DNA from: Ochromonas danica
Lineage: Eukaryota; Sar; Chrysophyceae; Chromulinales; Chromulinaceae
Direction: 5' to 3'
Assembly (NCBI GenBank): GCA_015146655.1
Contig: VKHL01000059.1
Location: 62,001-126,000 of the forward strand
DNA length: 64,000 nucleotides
In this document: piece by piece, positions 11,118-20,471 of the stretch
Layout of the letters: each line of letters begins with the position of its first letter
How positions within the stretch are numbered: position 1 is the stretch's first letter
Made by a program: the position numbers and the translations under genes
Notes under the pieces: generated by a model
Databases searched by the model: none
What the model saw: the letters and a program-made list of their open reading frames with translations, nothing else
Told to the model about the DNA's origin: nothing

Positions 11118-12941
11118 ATGAATCCAATCCCAATAGAAAGCTTCTATAATCAATATGGTATAGTTGAAGGTGGTAAATATCGTAAAAAGATTTCTTCTTC
11201 TTATAACCGTCAAATAGATGCTTATTATGCTTATGATTCTCTTCCACCACGTGATCGTGCTCAAACGAAAGTTTTCTCTTATGAGACCTCCTCTACAGGG
11301 AAGAGACAATTCCTACTATCTGATATTACAACCTTTTATGAAGAATTCTCTAATGTTGACAGCAGTCATCGTCATGTCTATGAGCTTATACGAGATAGTT
11401 TTCCCTGTCGCCTCTACTTTGACCTGGAGTTTAATCAACCAGCTAACCCGTTAGTGCAAGGTCAAGAGTTAACCATGAAATGGATTGATTTGGTCTTATG
11501 GAAAATCTATCAATACTATAATATCTCAGTGGGTAGAGGAGATGTCATAGTGTTAGACTCCTGCACGGAAGAGAAATTCAGCAAACATTTACATCTTCTC
11601 TTATTCAATCATGAAGAAAGAAATCATCATTGTAAAGGAGAAGAAGAAGAAGAAGTAAAGCAGCAAAACATTGATGGAAATCATTCGATAACTAGACCTC
11701 ATCAAGAGTATTTATTTGAGAATAATATAGAAGTTGGACATTTCGTACAGTCTATTCTATGGGATATTACCAAACCAATTACTACCACTACTACATCTAC
11801 TGATGATACTGCTGATGCTACAGCTGATGCTGGTGGTACAGAGAGAGAGAATGACTTGGCAGTTGTCCTATTAGATGGACAATATCGACTACCTAAGGAG
11901 GAGTATCAATGTTTCTGGGTCAATCCTTCAAAAGAAGTTGAAGAAGAGTCAGAAAACCTGGTCAAAGGTGAAAATCATGATCCTCATCCTCATCCTCGTC
12001 CTCCATCACGACGTGATCAGAGGAAGGTTTGCTTTGTTGATCTTGGTGTCTATACCAGAAATCGTGCATTTCGTCTGTTTAATTGTTGTAAATATGGTAA
12101 GACAACAAGATTGTCAATTAATCCAAAGGATGTAAAGCATTTTGCTATGTTACGAGAGGTGCGCAAAAATCACCGCTATCCAATTCGACGTGTTCTTGCT
12201 TGGACCTTTATTGTTCCAGCAGATTTATTTATTGCTGATTCAAGTGATGGCAAGACAAGTTTGATTAATGTGCAGGCATCAGAGTCAATGGGACCTGCTG
12301 GAAACGGTAATGATCGTGTTGTAGCAGGAGATGAACGAGATGCTCCACCTGCGACTTTTGCTTCGTTTGCATCTTTCTTTAATCATGATCGCTATAGTTT
12401 TTTGCCAATCCTACCAAAAGATAAAACCAATGGTATGCATAGCTTATCTCGAACAGCAAATTTTGTGCATAATATGTTACATCGCCAACAATATGATGGT
12501 GATCGCAATAATAATGGATCTGGTCAGCGCACATGGAAAGATCGAGAAGTTGCTCGCTCTCACTATCCTAGACAATCCTCTCTTTTCCCAAAACTGGACG
12601 CCTTTATTCAACACACCTTCGCAGAGAGAGGAGGAGTAGTGGGTTATATTAGTTCTTGGAGTCTCTTCTATCGATCTCATGGCAGCTTTCCTTTCTATGT
12701 TCTTCGTTATCAAATAGGGAAGAATCGATATTGTGAACATGTTCAACGTCCACATAAATCAAATGGAGTTTATTTTGATGTGAATCTCATGGCTGGAGAG
12801 GTACAACAAGGTTGTTGGGATATGGATTGTCGAGGTTTCAACTATGCAACGTTCGATCTTCCTCGTGAGATTTGGTCATACAATGTAGAGGAAGTAAAAA
12901 GTGCTATTCAAAATATCTATCATCATTCCATCTCAAGTTAA
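11118..12941 (+). CDS. PRIMPOL: DNA primase-polymerase PrimPol (CCDC111 family)
   Basis: PrimPol is an archaeo-eukaryotic primase that reprimes stalled replication forks and does translesion synthesis in nucleus and mitochondria of animals. The single 607-aa exon shows all three catalytic motifs in order: motif I DxE (CRLYFDLEF, about residues 95-103), motif II SxH (FSKHLHLLLF) and motif III followed by VDLGVYTRNRAFRLFNCCKY. The C-terminal zinc knuckle is present as YCEHVQRPHKSNGVYF followed by GCWDMDCRGF, supplying the Cys-His-Cys-Cys set. An acidic, Thr/Asp/His-rich low-complexity insertion sits between motifs II and III, and a second Ser/Gly-rich one precedes the zinc knuckle region. No obvious RPA-binding tail follows. 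No intron is needed. Confidence 0.95.
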   Translation: MNPIPIESFYNQYGIVEGGKYRKKISSSYNRQIDAYYAYDSLPPRDRAQTKVFSYETSSTGKRQFLLSDITTFYEEFSNVDSSHRHVYELIRDSFPCRLYFDLEFNQPANPLVQGQELTMKWIDLVLWKIYQYYNISVGRGDVIVLDSCTEEKFSKHLHLLLFNHEERNHHCKGEEEEEVKQQNIDGNHSITRPHQEYLFENNIEVGHFVQSILWDITKPITTTTTSTDDTADATADAGGTERENDLAVVLLDGQYRLPKEEYQCFWVNPSKEVEEESENLVKGENHDPHPHPRPPSRRDQRKVCFVDLGVYTRNRAFRLFNCCKYGKTTRLSINPKDVKHFAMLREVRKNHRYPIRRVLAWTFIVPADLFIADSSDGKTSLINVQASESMGPAGNGNDRVVAGDERDAPPATFASFASFFNHDRYSFLPILPKDKTNGMHSLSRTANFVHNMLHRQQYDGDRNNNGSGQRTWKDREVARSHYPRQSSLFPKLDAFIQHTFAERGGVVGYISSWSLFYRSHGSFPFYVLRYQIGKNRYCEHVQRPHKSNGVYFDVNLMAGEVQQGCWDMDCRGFNYATFDLPREIWSYNVEEVKSAIQNIYHHSISS

Positions 12942-13241
12942 CTGTTGTGCTTTAATGTAAATAGTGTTAACTACTGTACAAGTAGTCTACTCTATGCGGA
13001 CATACTTCTCAACTTTTGGTTCATCTGCTGCAACCAAGGCTTCGCTATTTACAATTAATAGAAGTCTTCCTTCATCTGCACTATTTCCTCCTTCTTTCCT
13101 TTCACCACTATTATTTCCAATTCCGCCATGACCCCATGGTTCTTTAGGTAATCTTGGCTCTGGGGACAAGATTTATGTCCTCCTTGAACAGGCAAGAAAT
13201 GAATTGTCAAATGATCTTTCTGGCTTTCTGCGATACGTTCA
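12942..13241. other. Convergent intergenic region
   Basis: These 300 bp separate the PrimPol and Sua5 stop codons. Two minus-strand open frames of about 60 codons overlap here, but neither begins with ATG or resembles a known protein. I treat the region as 3' UTRs. Confidence 0.45.
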
Positions 13242-14480
13242 TTAGACTTTATCCATCATATTCACTACAACCAAATCAACATTTCTCCCTGAGGTAGCAC
13301 GGAAGATTCGATCTGCTAGTCCATGGCAAAGATCCAATGCGCTTTGATCTCCATTCTCTGTACTGGGTGGTAATGCTATTTTATCGTCCAGTGTGTTGGC
13401 GATTAGCACTACGCGTACACCTATTATTTGCTCAGTCCATCGCAAACTATCAAACAGATTCTGGGCAGCTTCTAAATAATTATGAGAAGGAGAAAGATCA
13501 CGATATGCAAGGAAATTCGAACCCAGCGATGAAAATCGTCCTCCAAAGTCCAGCATAACCACTCCAGCAGCCAGTAAATCAACTGACAATGTCAGCCTAC
13601 CAAGCAGAGGCTCGTATGAAGGGCTACTGACTTCAACATCCTTGTTGAGATATAGTGACTGGACTAAGTAGCATGGGACATCAGGGGCATAATGAGTAAT
13701 AGCTTGACCTGGCGCCTCCTCTCCGGCTTTTACTTCATCGACATTTTCCACCGCCTCCTCATCCATATTCACTGTACGCTTCACAACGATAACTTTCCAT
13801 GCAAGCTGATGTTGTTGTAAACATTCTTCTAATTGCCTCTGAGAGATTGCTCCTTGACGATAGATCCAGACCTCGCTAGTCTCTGCATTAAGCTTGATCA
13901 CAGTCGACTCGATACCAAACTCACATGATGCACTGTCATATGACACGAGGCCACTTTCACCATTCAATACTTTTACACCTTTCTCAGCTAGATCATCAAG
14001 AACATGCTTGGCTCGTGTGGGAGAGACATGACCAAATCGATTGGCAGATGGTGCCGCGACAGGAACGCCTGCTTTCTCAATGAGGAGACGAGCAAGAGGA
14101 TGCTTGGGACATCTTATCCCAACAAAGCCAGTGTTTGCCGTCACAGGTAAAGGGATTAATTGAGAGGCCTTGGCAATGATAGTGAGCGGTCCGGGCCAGA
14201 ATTGATTAGCCAAGATGGTAAAGACCTCTTTAACCACGGGACTGACATCTAGAAGTTCATACGCATCTTCACTCTTAGCGATGTGAACAATCAAAGGGTC
14301 TGTTAAAGGACGTCCTTTAGCACGGAAAATGTCCAGCACTGCTTCCACATTAAGAGCATTGGCCCCCAATCCATAGACAGTCTCTGTAGGAAAGGCTAAT
14401 AATCTACCATTTCGCAAGAGTGATGCAGCCTCCTCAAGTCCATCTTCATTTGGTTCAATTAAAAGATTGGACAACGTCAT
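13242..14480 (-). CDS. SUA5: Threonylcarbamoyl-AMP synthase (Sua5/YRDC)
   Basis: The enzyme makes threonylcarbamoyl-AMP from Thr, bicarbonate and ATP, the first step of t6A37 formation in ANN-decoding tRNAs. The 412-aa single-exon product has the YrdC domain at about residues 10-215 (LLAFPTETVYGLGANA, FRAKGRPLTDPLIVHI, FWPGPLTIIAKAS, GVPVAAPSANRFGHVSPTRA, ESTVIKL and IYRQGAIS). A linker carrying APGQAITHYAPDVPCYL then leads to the Sua5-type C-terminal domain. This is therefore the long Sua5 form rather than stand-alone YrdC. No clear organelle presequence is visible. It is divergently paired with the SQP-rich gene. Confidence 0.95.
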   Translation of the reverse strand: MTLSNLLIEPNEDGLEEAASLLRNGRLLAFPTETVYGLGANALNVEAVLDIFRAKGRPLTDPLIVHIAKSEDAYELLDVSPVVKEVFTILANQFWPGPLTIIAKASQLIPLPVTANTGFVGIRCPKHPLARLLIEKAGVPVAAPSANRFGHVSPTRAKHVLDDLAEKGVKVLNGESGLVSYDSASCEFGIESTVIKLNAETSEVWIYRQGAISQRQLEECLQQHQLAWKVIVVKRTVNMDEEAVENVDEVKAGEEAPGQAITHYAPDVPCYLVQSLYLNKDVEVSSPSYEPLLGRLTLSVDLLAAGVVMLDFGGRFSSLGSNFLAYRDLSPSHNYLEAAQNLFDSLRWTEQIIGVRVVLIANTLDDKIALPPSTENGDQSALDLCHGLADRIFRATSGRNVDLVVVNMMDKV

Positions 14481-14681
14481 TTGAATAGAATCTCAGTGAT
14501 AACTGATCTGAGAAGGAATGAATGGAATGGAATTGAGCTGATGGTGTGGAAGGAAACGTAGGAGAACTATTCTTGCCTTGCGAGGGAAATTGGAATCGCA
14601 TCCCTCACTCAGACCCCACGCATGGCAACAACAACTCACACTGTGTTGATTCCGTTGTGGTATGGACCTCATTGACCTTCC

Positions 14682-17600
14682 ATGATAAATAAACCAAATA
14701 ACGTTACTAGTACTAGTTCTAGTAGTGCAATGTATAGTACAATTCTCTTTCTCTTGCCTTTATTTACTTATTCTTTCACTTCTGTATTATCAAAGAGAAA
14801 TATGTCTGAAGAGTTTTGGCTTCCTGATCATGAACATGTCCAATTTCCTCTTGGACCTGTGAGTCATCCGCAGCTTTCAACCCTCGGCACCCTGGGCACA
14901 TCCGCGATCACATTGAGGGATAATCAATGGAACTTTTGTCCCTATTACACTATATCCGGATATAATACTGGGAGTGCAACCAATAATGCTTATCTCTGCC
15001 AATTTTCCTTGTGCCCTGGTCAACAGATTACTTCCATCTCTTTGTGTGGTGGTAGCACTGGTGGACCTGGTTGTTCTGGTGACACCTTTATTCGATTGAG
15101 AGATTCTGCTGGAAATGAATATTTAGCGGCTGATGATGGATGTGGAGTTTGCTCATATTATGGATCAACTTTCCGTCCAAGTCTGACGAGCTGTCAAACA
15201 TTTTATCTATGGCAAGGCTGTTATTCTTCGGTAACATCTTGTGGAGGATCTTCTGGAATTTATGTGAGTAGATATGTTATCCCTACCTCACCTCCAACCA
15301 TGGCACCCTCTCGGCCGCCCACCATTTCTCCTTCGATCTCTCCATCTCAAAGTCCCACAAGGTCACCCACCTACTCCCCCTCAATATCACCCACAGTGTC
15401 TCCATCCGTTAGACCATCTCCTCAACCCAGTGTTCCACCTTCACCACGACCAACATTACTACCAACATCTCGACCCACACATCGACCTTCGAGCCAACCA
15501 TCGGCAAAGCCTAGTGGGCAACCATCTTCTGCTCCGACTCAGCCAACAGCTCAACCTACGGGGCAACCTTCATCAATTCCTTCCACTCTACCCTCTACCG
15601 CACCTTCTTCGCAACCGACGGTCCAACCTAGTGCCGCCCCAAGCGTCTCGCCCAGTTCTCAACCCAGCTCTCAACCAACTGGGCAGCCCGTCGTTTTCCC
15701 GACATCGACTCCCACCCAATGGCCCACCAGCGCTCCATCTACTACGCCGTCGGACAAGCCGACAGCATGCCCTTCTTCCCAACCCTCATCTTCTCCAAGT
15801 GTTCTCCCCAGCTCTATGCCAACAAGTCAGCCCTCTGTTCCGACTACTATGCCTTCGAAAGAACCCAGCTCTGGGCCTACGGGTCAACCGTCTTCTTTTC
15901 CCTCATCTCAACCTTCCTCTTCTCCGTCAATGTTGCCAACTTCTCAACCAACTACTCATCCATCTACACCCACTTCTCAACCTTCATCTCAACCTTCCAC
16001 TAACCCAACAACCTATCCGTCCTCAACGCCCTCGGCGACTCCATCTTCCGTACCAACTCTTCAACCACAGAAAGGACCTAGTTTTTTACCCAGTTCTGTT
16101 CCAACAGGGCAACCGTCTTCTCAACCGATTGCAGCCCCCACCAGTCGTCCCACTGGACAACCCTCGTCCATGCCTTCGGGTCAACCCATTCCAGCTCCGA
16201 CCGGAAGGCCTAGCGAAGGGCCGACAAGTCAGCCCTCTGGTCAGCCGACCTTGTCACCAACTGCTTATCCCAGTGGGCAGCCAACTGCTCAACCTTTTTC
16301 CAAACCTTCGGGCCAACCTTCGTCCGCACCAACTGCTGTCCCAAGCAGCCAGCCCAGTGCAACGCCATCGAGCAAACCCTCGGATGCACCAACATCTCAA
16401 CCTTCGACCTCCCCATCACGGCAGCCAACAGCACAACCAACGGCTCAGCCTTCCAGTCAGCCTACATCTTTTCCTTCTTCGAAGCCGTCCAATACACCCT
16501 CTTCACAGCCAAGCTCTTCGCCTTCTGCTGTCCCTAGCGAACAACCTTCTTCAAGCCCTTCTTCACAGCCAAGCTCTCGCCCATCTTCCACACCTTCTGT
16601 TTCCCCCACTTCCTTTCCATCCAGTTTTCCGACGGTTAATACGTCTTCTTTGGGGGAGTTATTGCTCTCATCGCCTTCTTGGAAAGCAAATAGTTTGGGG
16701 ATCTTTGTAGCTTGGAATAGCTCTGGATTAGTGATGAGTTGGGGTGGGAGCAGCAGCTTGGCTAGCATAAAAAGCAAGATGCCTTCCACTTTCAATCTTT
16801 CTCAGTTCCCTGCCATTGACAAGGTGTATGCCAGTAAGAATGCTTACGTCGCGCTGCTACAAGATGGTCGATTTGTGGCTTGGGGAGTGGAGGCATCGAT
16901 AGAAGGGTGGGAAGCTTGGGGAATTACTAGTGAGAGCTATGTTGAAGGGAACGACATTACTTCAATGGTTACAACAGATTTAGCCTTTTGTGGACTAACA
17001 GTGTCGGGATCAATTATAGCTTTCGGTGCTAAAAGTCATGGAGGCACTATTGCTTCCAATATGAAGTCATATTTATCATCTGGTGTGTCCGGTTTGGCAG
17101 CTGCTTCGACTGGAACTTTTGCGGCGTGGAGAGAAGATGGTACAGTCTTTTCTTGGGGAAATGTATGGGCTGGTGGCGGGCTATCATCAGAATCAAATAG
17201 CAATTTGATAAATGCAAAACATGTTCGGCTTAATGTCAGCAGCTCTCTGTACAATATAAGACGGGTCTTTGCATCGACAGCTGCTTTTGCTGCCTTACGC
17301 GGGGATGGACATGTAGTCACATGGGGGAATTGCTATTATGGAGGCTGTGCCCCTGCTGATTTGCCCCGTCTTTCATGGATCGTGTCAACACCACTTGCTT
17401 TTGTGGGCATTAGGACATACGGTCGGGGTAAAATCGTTGCCTGGGGAAGGTCTGATATGGGAGGAAACATCCCCACTAACATTGCGGAGGCATTAGAAGA
17501 TGAAGAAGTTGTCTATATCTACCACAACCAAGGAGCAATCCTTGTACTAACAGCTAGTAGTCGTATATTTTGCTGGGGAAAGTCCAGCTATGGTGGGAAT

Positions 17601-18050
17601 TGTAGTACAATTACCACAGCTTTCGATGTGACTTATGAAGACTTGCCAACAATCAAGTTCGTCGCATCTGATCGAGCCTTTGTAGCTTGGAGGACTGAAA
17701 GCAGTATCCAAGTATGGGGCAATGGTAATTATGGTGGAAGAGTTACTGATGCTCAGAGAGCATGGTTGGCGGCAGGTGTGATAAATGTTGTAGCCACCCA
17801 AGGAGCATTTGCTGCTCTCCGATCTGATGGAAGTGTTCTCGCCTGGGGCCATCCATCGTATGGAGGAGATACGACTGCTGTCTCAACCTTGTTGCTCTCT
17901 GATATTGTTGAAATCTATTCCAGTGCCTTGGCATTTCTAGCAGTGAAAAGTGATGGCAGAGTAGTCGCTTGGGGAAATGCGCTATCCATTCCCCAACCAG
18001 GTTATCAATCTCAGCGCTTCCCTATTGGCCATGGCTTTACTTTCGTATAG
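14682..18050 (+). CDS. Secreted Ser/Pro/Thr/Gln-rich protein with RCC1-like repeats
   Basis: The 1,122-aa product begins with a hydrophobic signal (MYSTILFLLPLFTYSF; the second ATG at 14730 is the more usual signal-peptide start). A Cys-rich module follows at about residues 85-200 (FCPYYTISGYNTGS, CQFSLCPGQQITSISLCGG, DDGCGVCSYYGSTF). Next is a tract of about 430 residues of short SQPS/GQPT/SAPS units, probably an extended and heavily O-glycosylated wall or mucin-like stalk. The C-terminal 450 residues hold about ten repeats with consensus FaAlrxDGxVvaWGxxxYGG, spaced about 45 aa apart, consistent with an RCC1-like beta-propeller. No C-terminal membrane anchor is visible. SQP-rich proteins are frequent in stramenopiles. 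The role is probably surface or extracellular, but the ligand is unknown. Confidence 0.85.
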   Translation: MINKPNNVTSTSSSSAMYSTILFLLPLFTYSFTSVLSKRNMSEEFWLPDHEHVQFPLGPVSHPQLSTLGTLGTSAITLRDNQWNFCPYYTISGYNTGSATNNAYLCQFSLCPGQQITSISLCGGSTGGPGCSGDTFIRLRDSAGNEYLAADDGCGVCSYYGSTFRPSLTSCQTFYLWQGCYSSVTSCGGSSGIYVSRYVIPTSPPTMAPSRPPTISPSISPSQSPTRSPTYSPSISPTVSPSVRPSPQPSVPPSPRPTLLPTSRPTHRPSSQPSAKPSGQPSSAPTQPTAQPTGQPSSIPSTLPSTAPSSQPTVQPSAAPSVSPSSQPSSQPTGQPVVFPTSTPTQWPTSAPSTTPSDKPTACPSSQPSSSPSVLPSSMPTSQPSVPTTMPSKEPSSGPTGQPSSFPSSQPSSSPSMLPTSQPTTHPSTPTSQPSSQPSTNPTTYPSSTPSATPSSVPTLQPQKGPSFLPSSVPTGQPSSQPIAAPTSRPTGQPSSMPSGQPIPAPTGRPSEGPTSQPSGQPTLSPTAYPSGQPTAQPFSKPSGQPSSAPTAVPSSQPSATPSSKPSDAPTSQPSTSPSRQPTAQPTAQPSSQPTSFPSSKPSNTPSSQPSSSPSAVPSEQPSSSPSSQPSSRPSSTPSVSPTSFPSSFPTVNTSSLGELLLSSPSWKANSLGIFVAWNSSGLVMSWGGSSSLASIKSKMPSTFNLSQFPAIDKVYASKNAYVALLQDGRFVAWGVEASIEGWEAWGITSESYVEGNDITSMVTTDLAFCGLTVSGSIIAFGAKSHGGTIASNMKSYLSSGVSGLAAASTGTFAAWREDGTVFSWGNVWAGGGLSSESNSNLINAKHVRLNVSSSLYNIRRVFASTAAFAALRGDGHVVTWGNCYYGGCAPADLPRLSWIVSTPLAFVGIRTYGRGKIVAWGRSDMGGNIPTNIAEALEDEEVVYIYHNQGAILVLTASSRIFCWGKSSYGGNCSTITTAFDVTYEDLPTIKFVASDRAFVAWRTESSIQVWGNGNYGGRVTDAQRAWLAAGVINVVATQGAFAALRSDGSVLAWGHPSYGGDTTAVSTLLLSDIVEIYSSALAFLAVKSDGRVVAWGNALSIPQPGYQSQRFPIGHGFTFV
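15285..16640 (+). repeat. SQPS/GQPT-coding degenerate tandem repeat
   Basis: This GC-richer, low-complexity DNA is made of 12-24 bp units coding combinations of SQPS, GQPT, SAPT, STPS and TLPS. It is imperfect, so units have diverged. Long open frames in the other frames are by-products of this composition. Confidence 0.85.
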
Positions 18051-18262
18051 ATTTCCCGTTTTACTTTTATGAAACTTAGCGGAAGATATATAAAGATGTA
18101 CTTGTATTATACTACAACTCAAATAGTGCAGTGTTGCTTGATTAGAAGTTTGGAGGATTTGATATTTGCCTCTAGATTATTCTCTACTCCTGGAATAGTA
18201 ACTTCGTGTTATGATATTATAATTTGTATATAACTAACAATGATAATGATAGGGATAGCACT

Positions 18263-18299
18263 ATGATATATGATATGATATGATATGATATGATATATG
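18263..18299. repeat. (ATATG)n microsatellite
   Basis: Consecutive ATGATAT/GATAT units form a pure five-base repeat downstream of the SQP-rich gene. Confidence 0.85.
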
Positions 18300-18346
18300 G
18301 TGAGCAGCATATGTTAGTAAGCATTGGCTATATTCATGGATGCGGC

Positions 18347-18515
18347 GGTGAGATATTCCCCCCAAGATCTTTCTCATTATTGCCAGATTATCCTACTACC
18401 TCGCCTTATTGATGGCCAGTTGAAAGGATTGGTGAGATTACCCAAAGATATTTCTCATTGTTGCTGATTATCCTATTGTATCGCCTCGTTGCTCGAAAAT
18501 GGCCATTGAAAGGGT
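18347..18515. repeat. Two-copy tandem duplication, unit about 84 bp
   Basis: Copy one (18347-18430) and copy two (18431-18515) share, in the same order, GGTGAGAT, CC(C)AAGAT, TTTCTCATT(A/G)TTGC, GATTATCCTA, TCGCCT and ATGGCCA-TTGAAAGG, with scattered substitutions and short indels. The divergence indicates an old local duplication. Confidence 0.8.
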
Positions 18516-18826
18516 TTACTTGTTATTCATAGTGATAGTATTAGCTAATTAAATTCACAAAGACTATATTTTATCTTCTTCTTCCTTGTGTACGATGGTA
18601 CTAATATCTAGCTATACTTAACAACCAGGTCAGTAACAACACTCACAGTAATGCGAATCAACAACAAACAACAAGCTGGAAACAATAACCTCCGGGTAAA
18701 ACAGGGTAAAATGCATGGTAAAATACGGCGAAACATGGCTAAACTCCGAAAATGAATTCAAAATCGTCGATCCTTGGCTAGATTGAGAGAAAGATTGATT
18801 GTCAACCCAGTGCCCAACAAGTGAAG

Positions 18827-20164
18827 ATGAAGAACTTCTTATGGTTTGAAAAACTCTTTGGTTTTCCAGAGACAAGACAAGAAGGACAATATGAAATTCA
18901 AGACTATTTCGAGCTTTCTCCTAACGAAAAGAAGAACATCACAATGACTTCACGACAAAATAAAAGAACTTTCCATGTTGGACAGTTTACACGTCCTACT
19001 CTCCAAAGTATACGATCTTTAGCTCTTGATGCATTAAGTCAACCTCATTGTCCTGCAGCATTGACTCTTCGTGTCTCTCACATCATCTTTGGAGATGTGC
19101 TGGTGGAACATCATCGCTATCCCTTAGCCACTTTTCAAGCTGCTAGTCAGTTGAACTGTTTAGAATTTCCCAACCCTAAAGCACTCCCTGAACATGGTAT
19201 TACAGCGTATAGTACAGATCGAACACAAGGTCCTGCCTGTGCCTTGGCTTGTCCTGCAGGCACACTATATCGTAACTATTTCATGACTGTTTACAACCCC
19301 TCTACAGGTGATTATGAAACAGGACAACGACGAAGCTTACAAGTGAATAATCTAGAAGAATTAGAAGTAGCTTTAAATAATAATGAAGAACAGTATTGGC
19401 AGGTGGAAAACGGCTATACCTTCTCAACGGAAGAAGGATTGGCAAGACTAAATCAACGATTAGAAGCACTAGAAGACTATGATGATCTATGTGATCTAGT
19501 GAAAATAGGATGGCAACGAGATACAGAAGTTGTCTTCCAAGATCGCTTTGTAGAAGTCGAGAGGAAAGAGGAGGAACCGGTAGTTTTGGTGAGTCAGGTC
19601 TATTGCAGTGCTCTCTCTGTGGCCTATTCGGGGGTAGCACAAAGACACTGGGAGACCTTTGCTCGATTGGTCTTAGAAGCTAATTATGAAGCAAGCATCT
19701 GGGCTGCTATCTTGAATATGGTACATCATCATCCTGATCTTCGTCATACCGCATCCCCTCCCCATCATCACAATGATGATAACAACAACAATAACAACAA
19801 TTACCAAACTCACCTACACGATATAAGAGATCACACATCTCTGTCAACATCTCCTCCTCATCCTCCCTCTTCCTCAAGAAGCAATGGAAGAGATTCAGAC
19901 AAGCTCTTCTTGACATTGTTAGGTGGAGGAGTCTTTGGTAATGCCTTGGAATGGATTGTGGAAAGCATGGCGAGGGCTTGTATCAAGGTAGACAAAGAGC
20001 TCAAGCGTATTATGAAGCAGAGAGAGGATCTTCCTGGCCATCACGCTTCGCCCCCCGCAGTGCTTTATGTCAATGTGACACATTTCCGCGAATTAAATCG
20101 ATCAGTTGCGGTCCCCTTGACTCAACTGCTCGATCCAGAGCTAACTGTTCAACGTTATTATTGA
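18827..20164 (+). CDS. Conserved-looking protein of unknown function
   Basis: The 445-aa product is not recognised. I start at the ATG at 18827 (MKNFLWFEKLFGFPE); the codon two triplets upstream is GTG. It appears soluble with no signal peptide or membrane helix. Conserved-looking stretches are LWFEKLFGFPE, the Cys-containing GPACALACPAGTLYRNYF, VYCSALSVAYSG and, near the C-terminus, LTLLGGGVFGNALEWIVESM. An acidic middle and a His/Asp/Asn-rich low-complexity insertion (about 19735-19880) separate the last two blocks. The Gly-rich turn GGGVFGN could be a nucleotide- or phosphate-binding loop, somewhat like macrodomain/PARG-type folds, but this is a weak resemblance. Stop codons flank the frame and no intron is required. 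Confidence 0.75.
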   Translation: MKNFLWFEKLFGFPETRQEGQYEIQDYFELSPNEKKNITMTSRQNKRTFHVGQFTRPTLQSIRSLALDALSQPHCPAALTLRVSHIIFGDVLVEHHRYPLATFQAASQLNCLEFPNPKALPEHGITAYSTDRTQGPACALACPAGTLYRNYFMTVYNPSTGDYETGQRRSLQVNNLEELEVALNNNEEQYWQVENGYTFSTEEGLARLNQRLEALEDYDDLCDLVKIGWQRDTEVVFQDRFVEVERKEEEPVVLVSQVYCSALSVAYSGVAQRHWETFARLVLEANYEASIWAAILNMVHHHPDLRHTASPPHHHNDDNNNNNNNYQTHLHDIRDHTSLSTSPPHPPSSSRSNGRDSDKLFLTLLGGGVFGNALEWIVESMARACIKVDKELKRIMKQREDLPGHHASPPAVLYVNVTHFRELNRSVAVPLTQLLDPELTVQRYY

Positions 20165-20471
20165 AGTAAGACATGACATGGTTGGGATGAACTAAGCGGT
20201 AAATTAGATTTACTTCAGTTTTCTGTTCATAGGCGATGAGCTAATAATACAAAGGTGAGCTCAAATAGATCCGACTAATATCATATTATACGATCAAATC
20301 TTCTTTATATATCTTACGGCAAGGCAAGGCATTGCTCGCTCGTCCATCAGAAGATGAAAAGCAATTCAGCTGGCTAGTTCACTTCACAGACGAATACTTT
20401 GGTATCCAATATTCAAAACAATAGAGTTGTAATTCCAAGCAAGCAGTCGATGAAGACTGCGGTAAATTCAT
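20165..20471. other. Convergent intergenic region
   Basis: About 307 bp lie between the stop codons of the orphan 445-aa gene and the molybdenum hydroxylase gene. I see no open frame, repeat or RNA gene here. Confidence 0.45.

Larger units (their letters stand above)
18051..18826. other. Intergenic region with microsatellite and tandem duplication
   Basis: This is the longest non-coding gap seen, between two plus-strand genes. It holds a GATAT-type microsatellite (18263-18299), a two-copy direct duplication of about 84 bp (18347-18515), and a short run of GGTAAAAT-like repeats around 18695-18730. No RNA gene was recognised. Confidence 0.6.

Noticed and set aside
12987-13200. Minus-strand frames of about 60 codons downstream of Sua5
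   Set aside because: No ATG start in the clearer frame, no family resemblance, and located in a short 3'-3' gap.
15274-16710. 478-codon open frame in a second plus-strand frame (Leu/His/Pro-rich)
   Set aside because: It is a frame-shifted reading of the SQP-coding repeat; stop codons are rare in all frames of this composition and it has no domain or plausible start.
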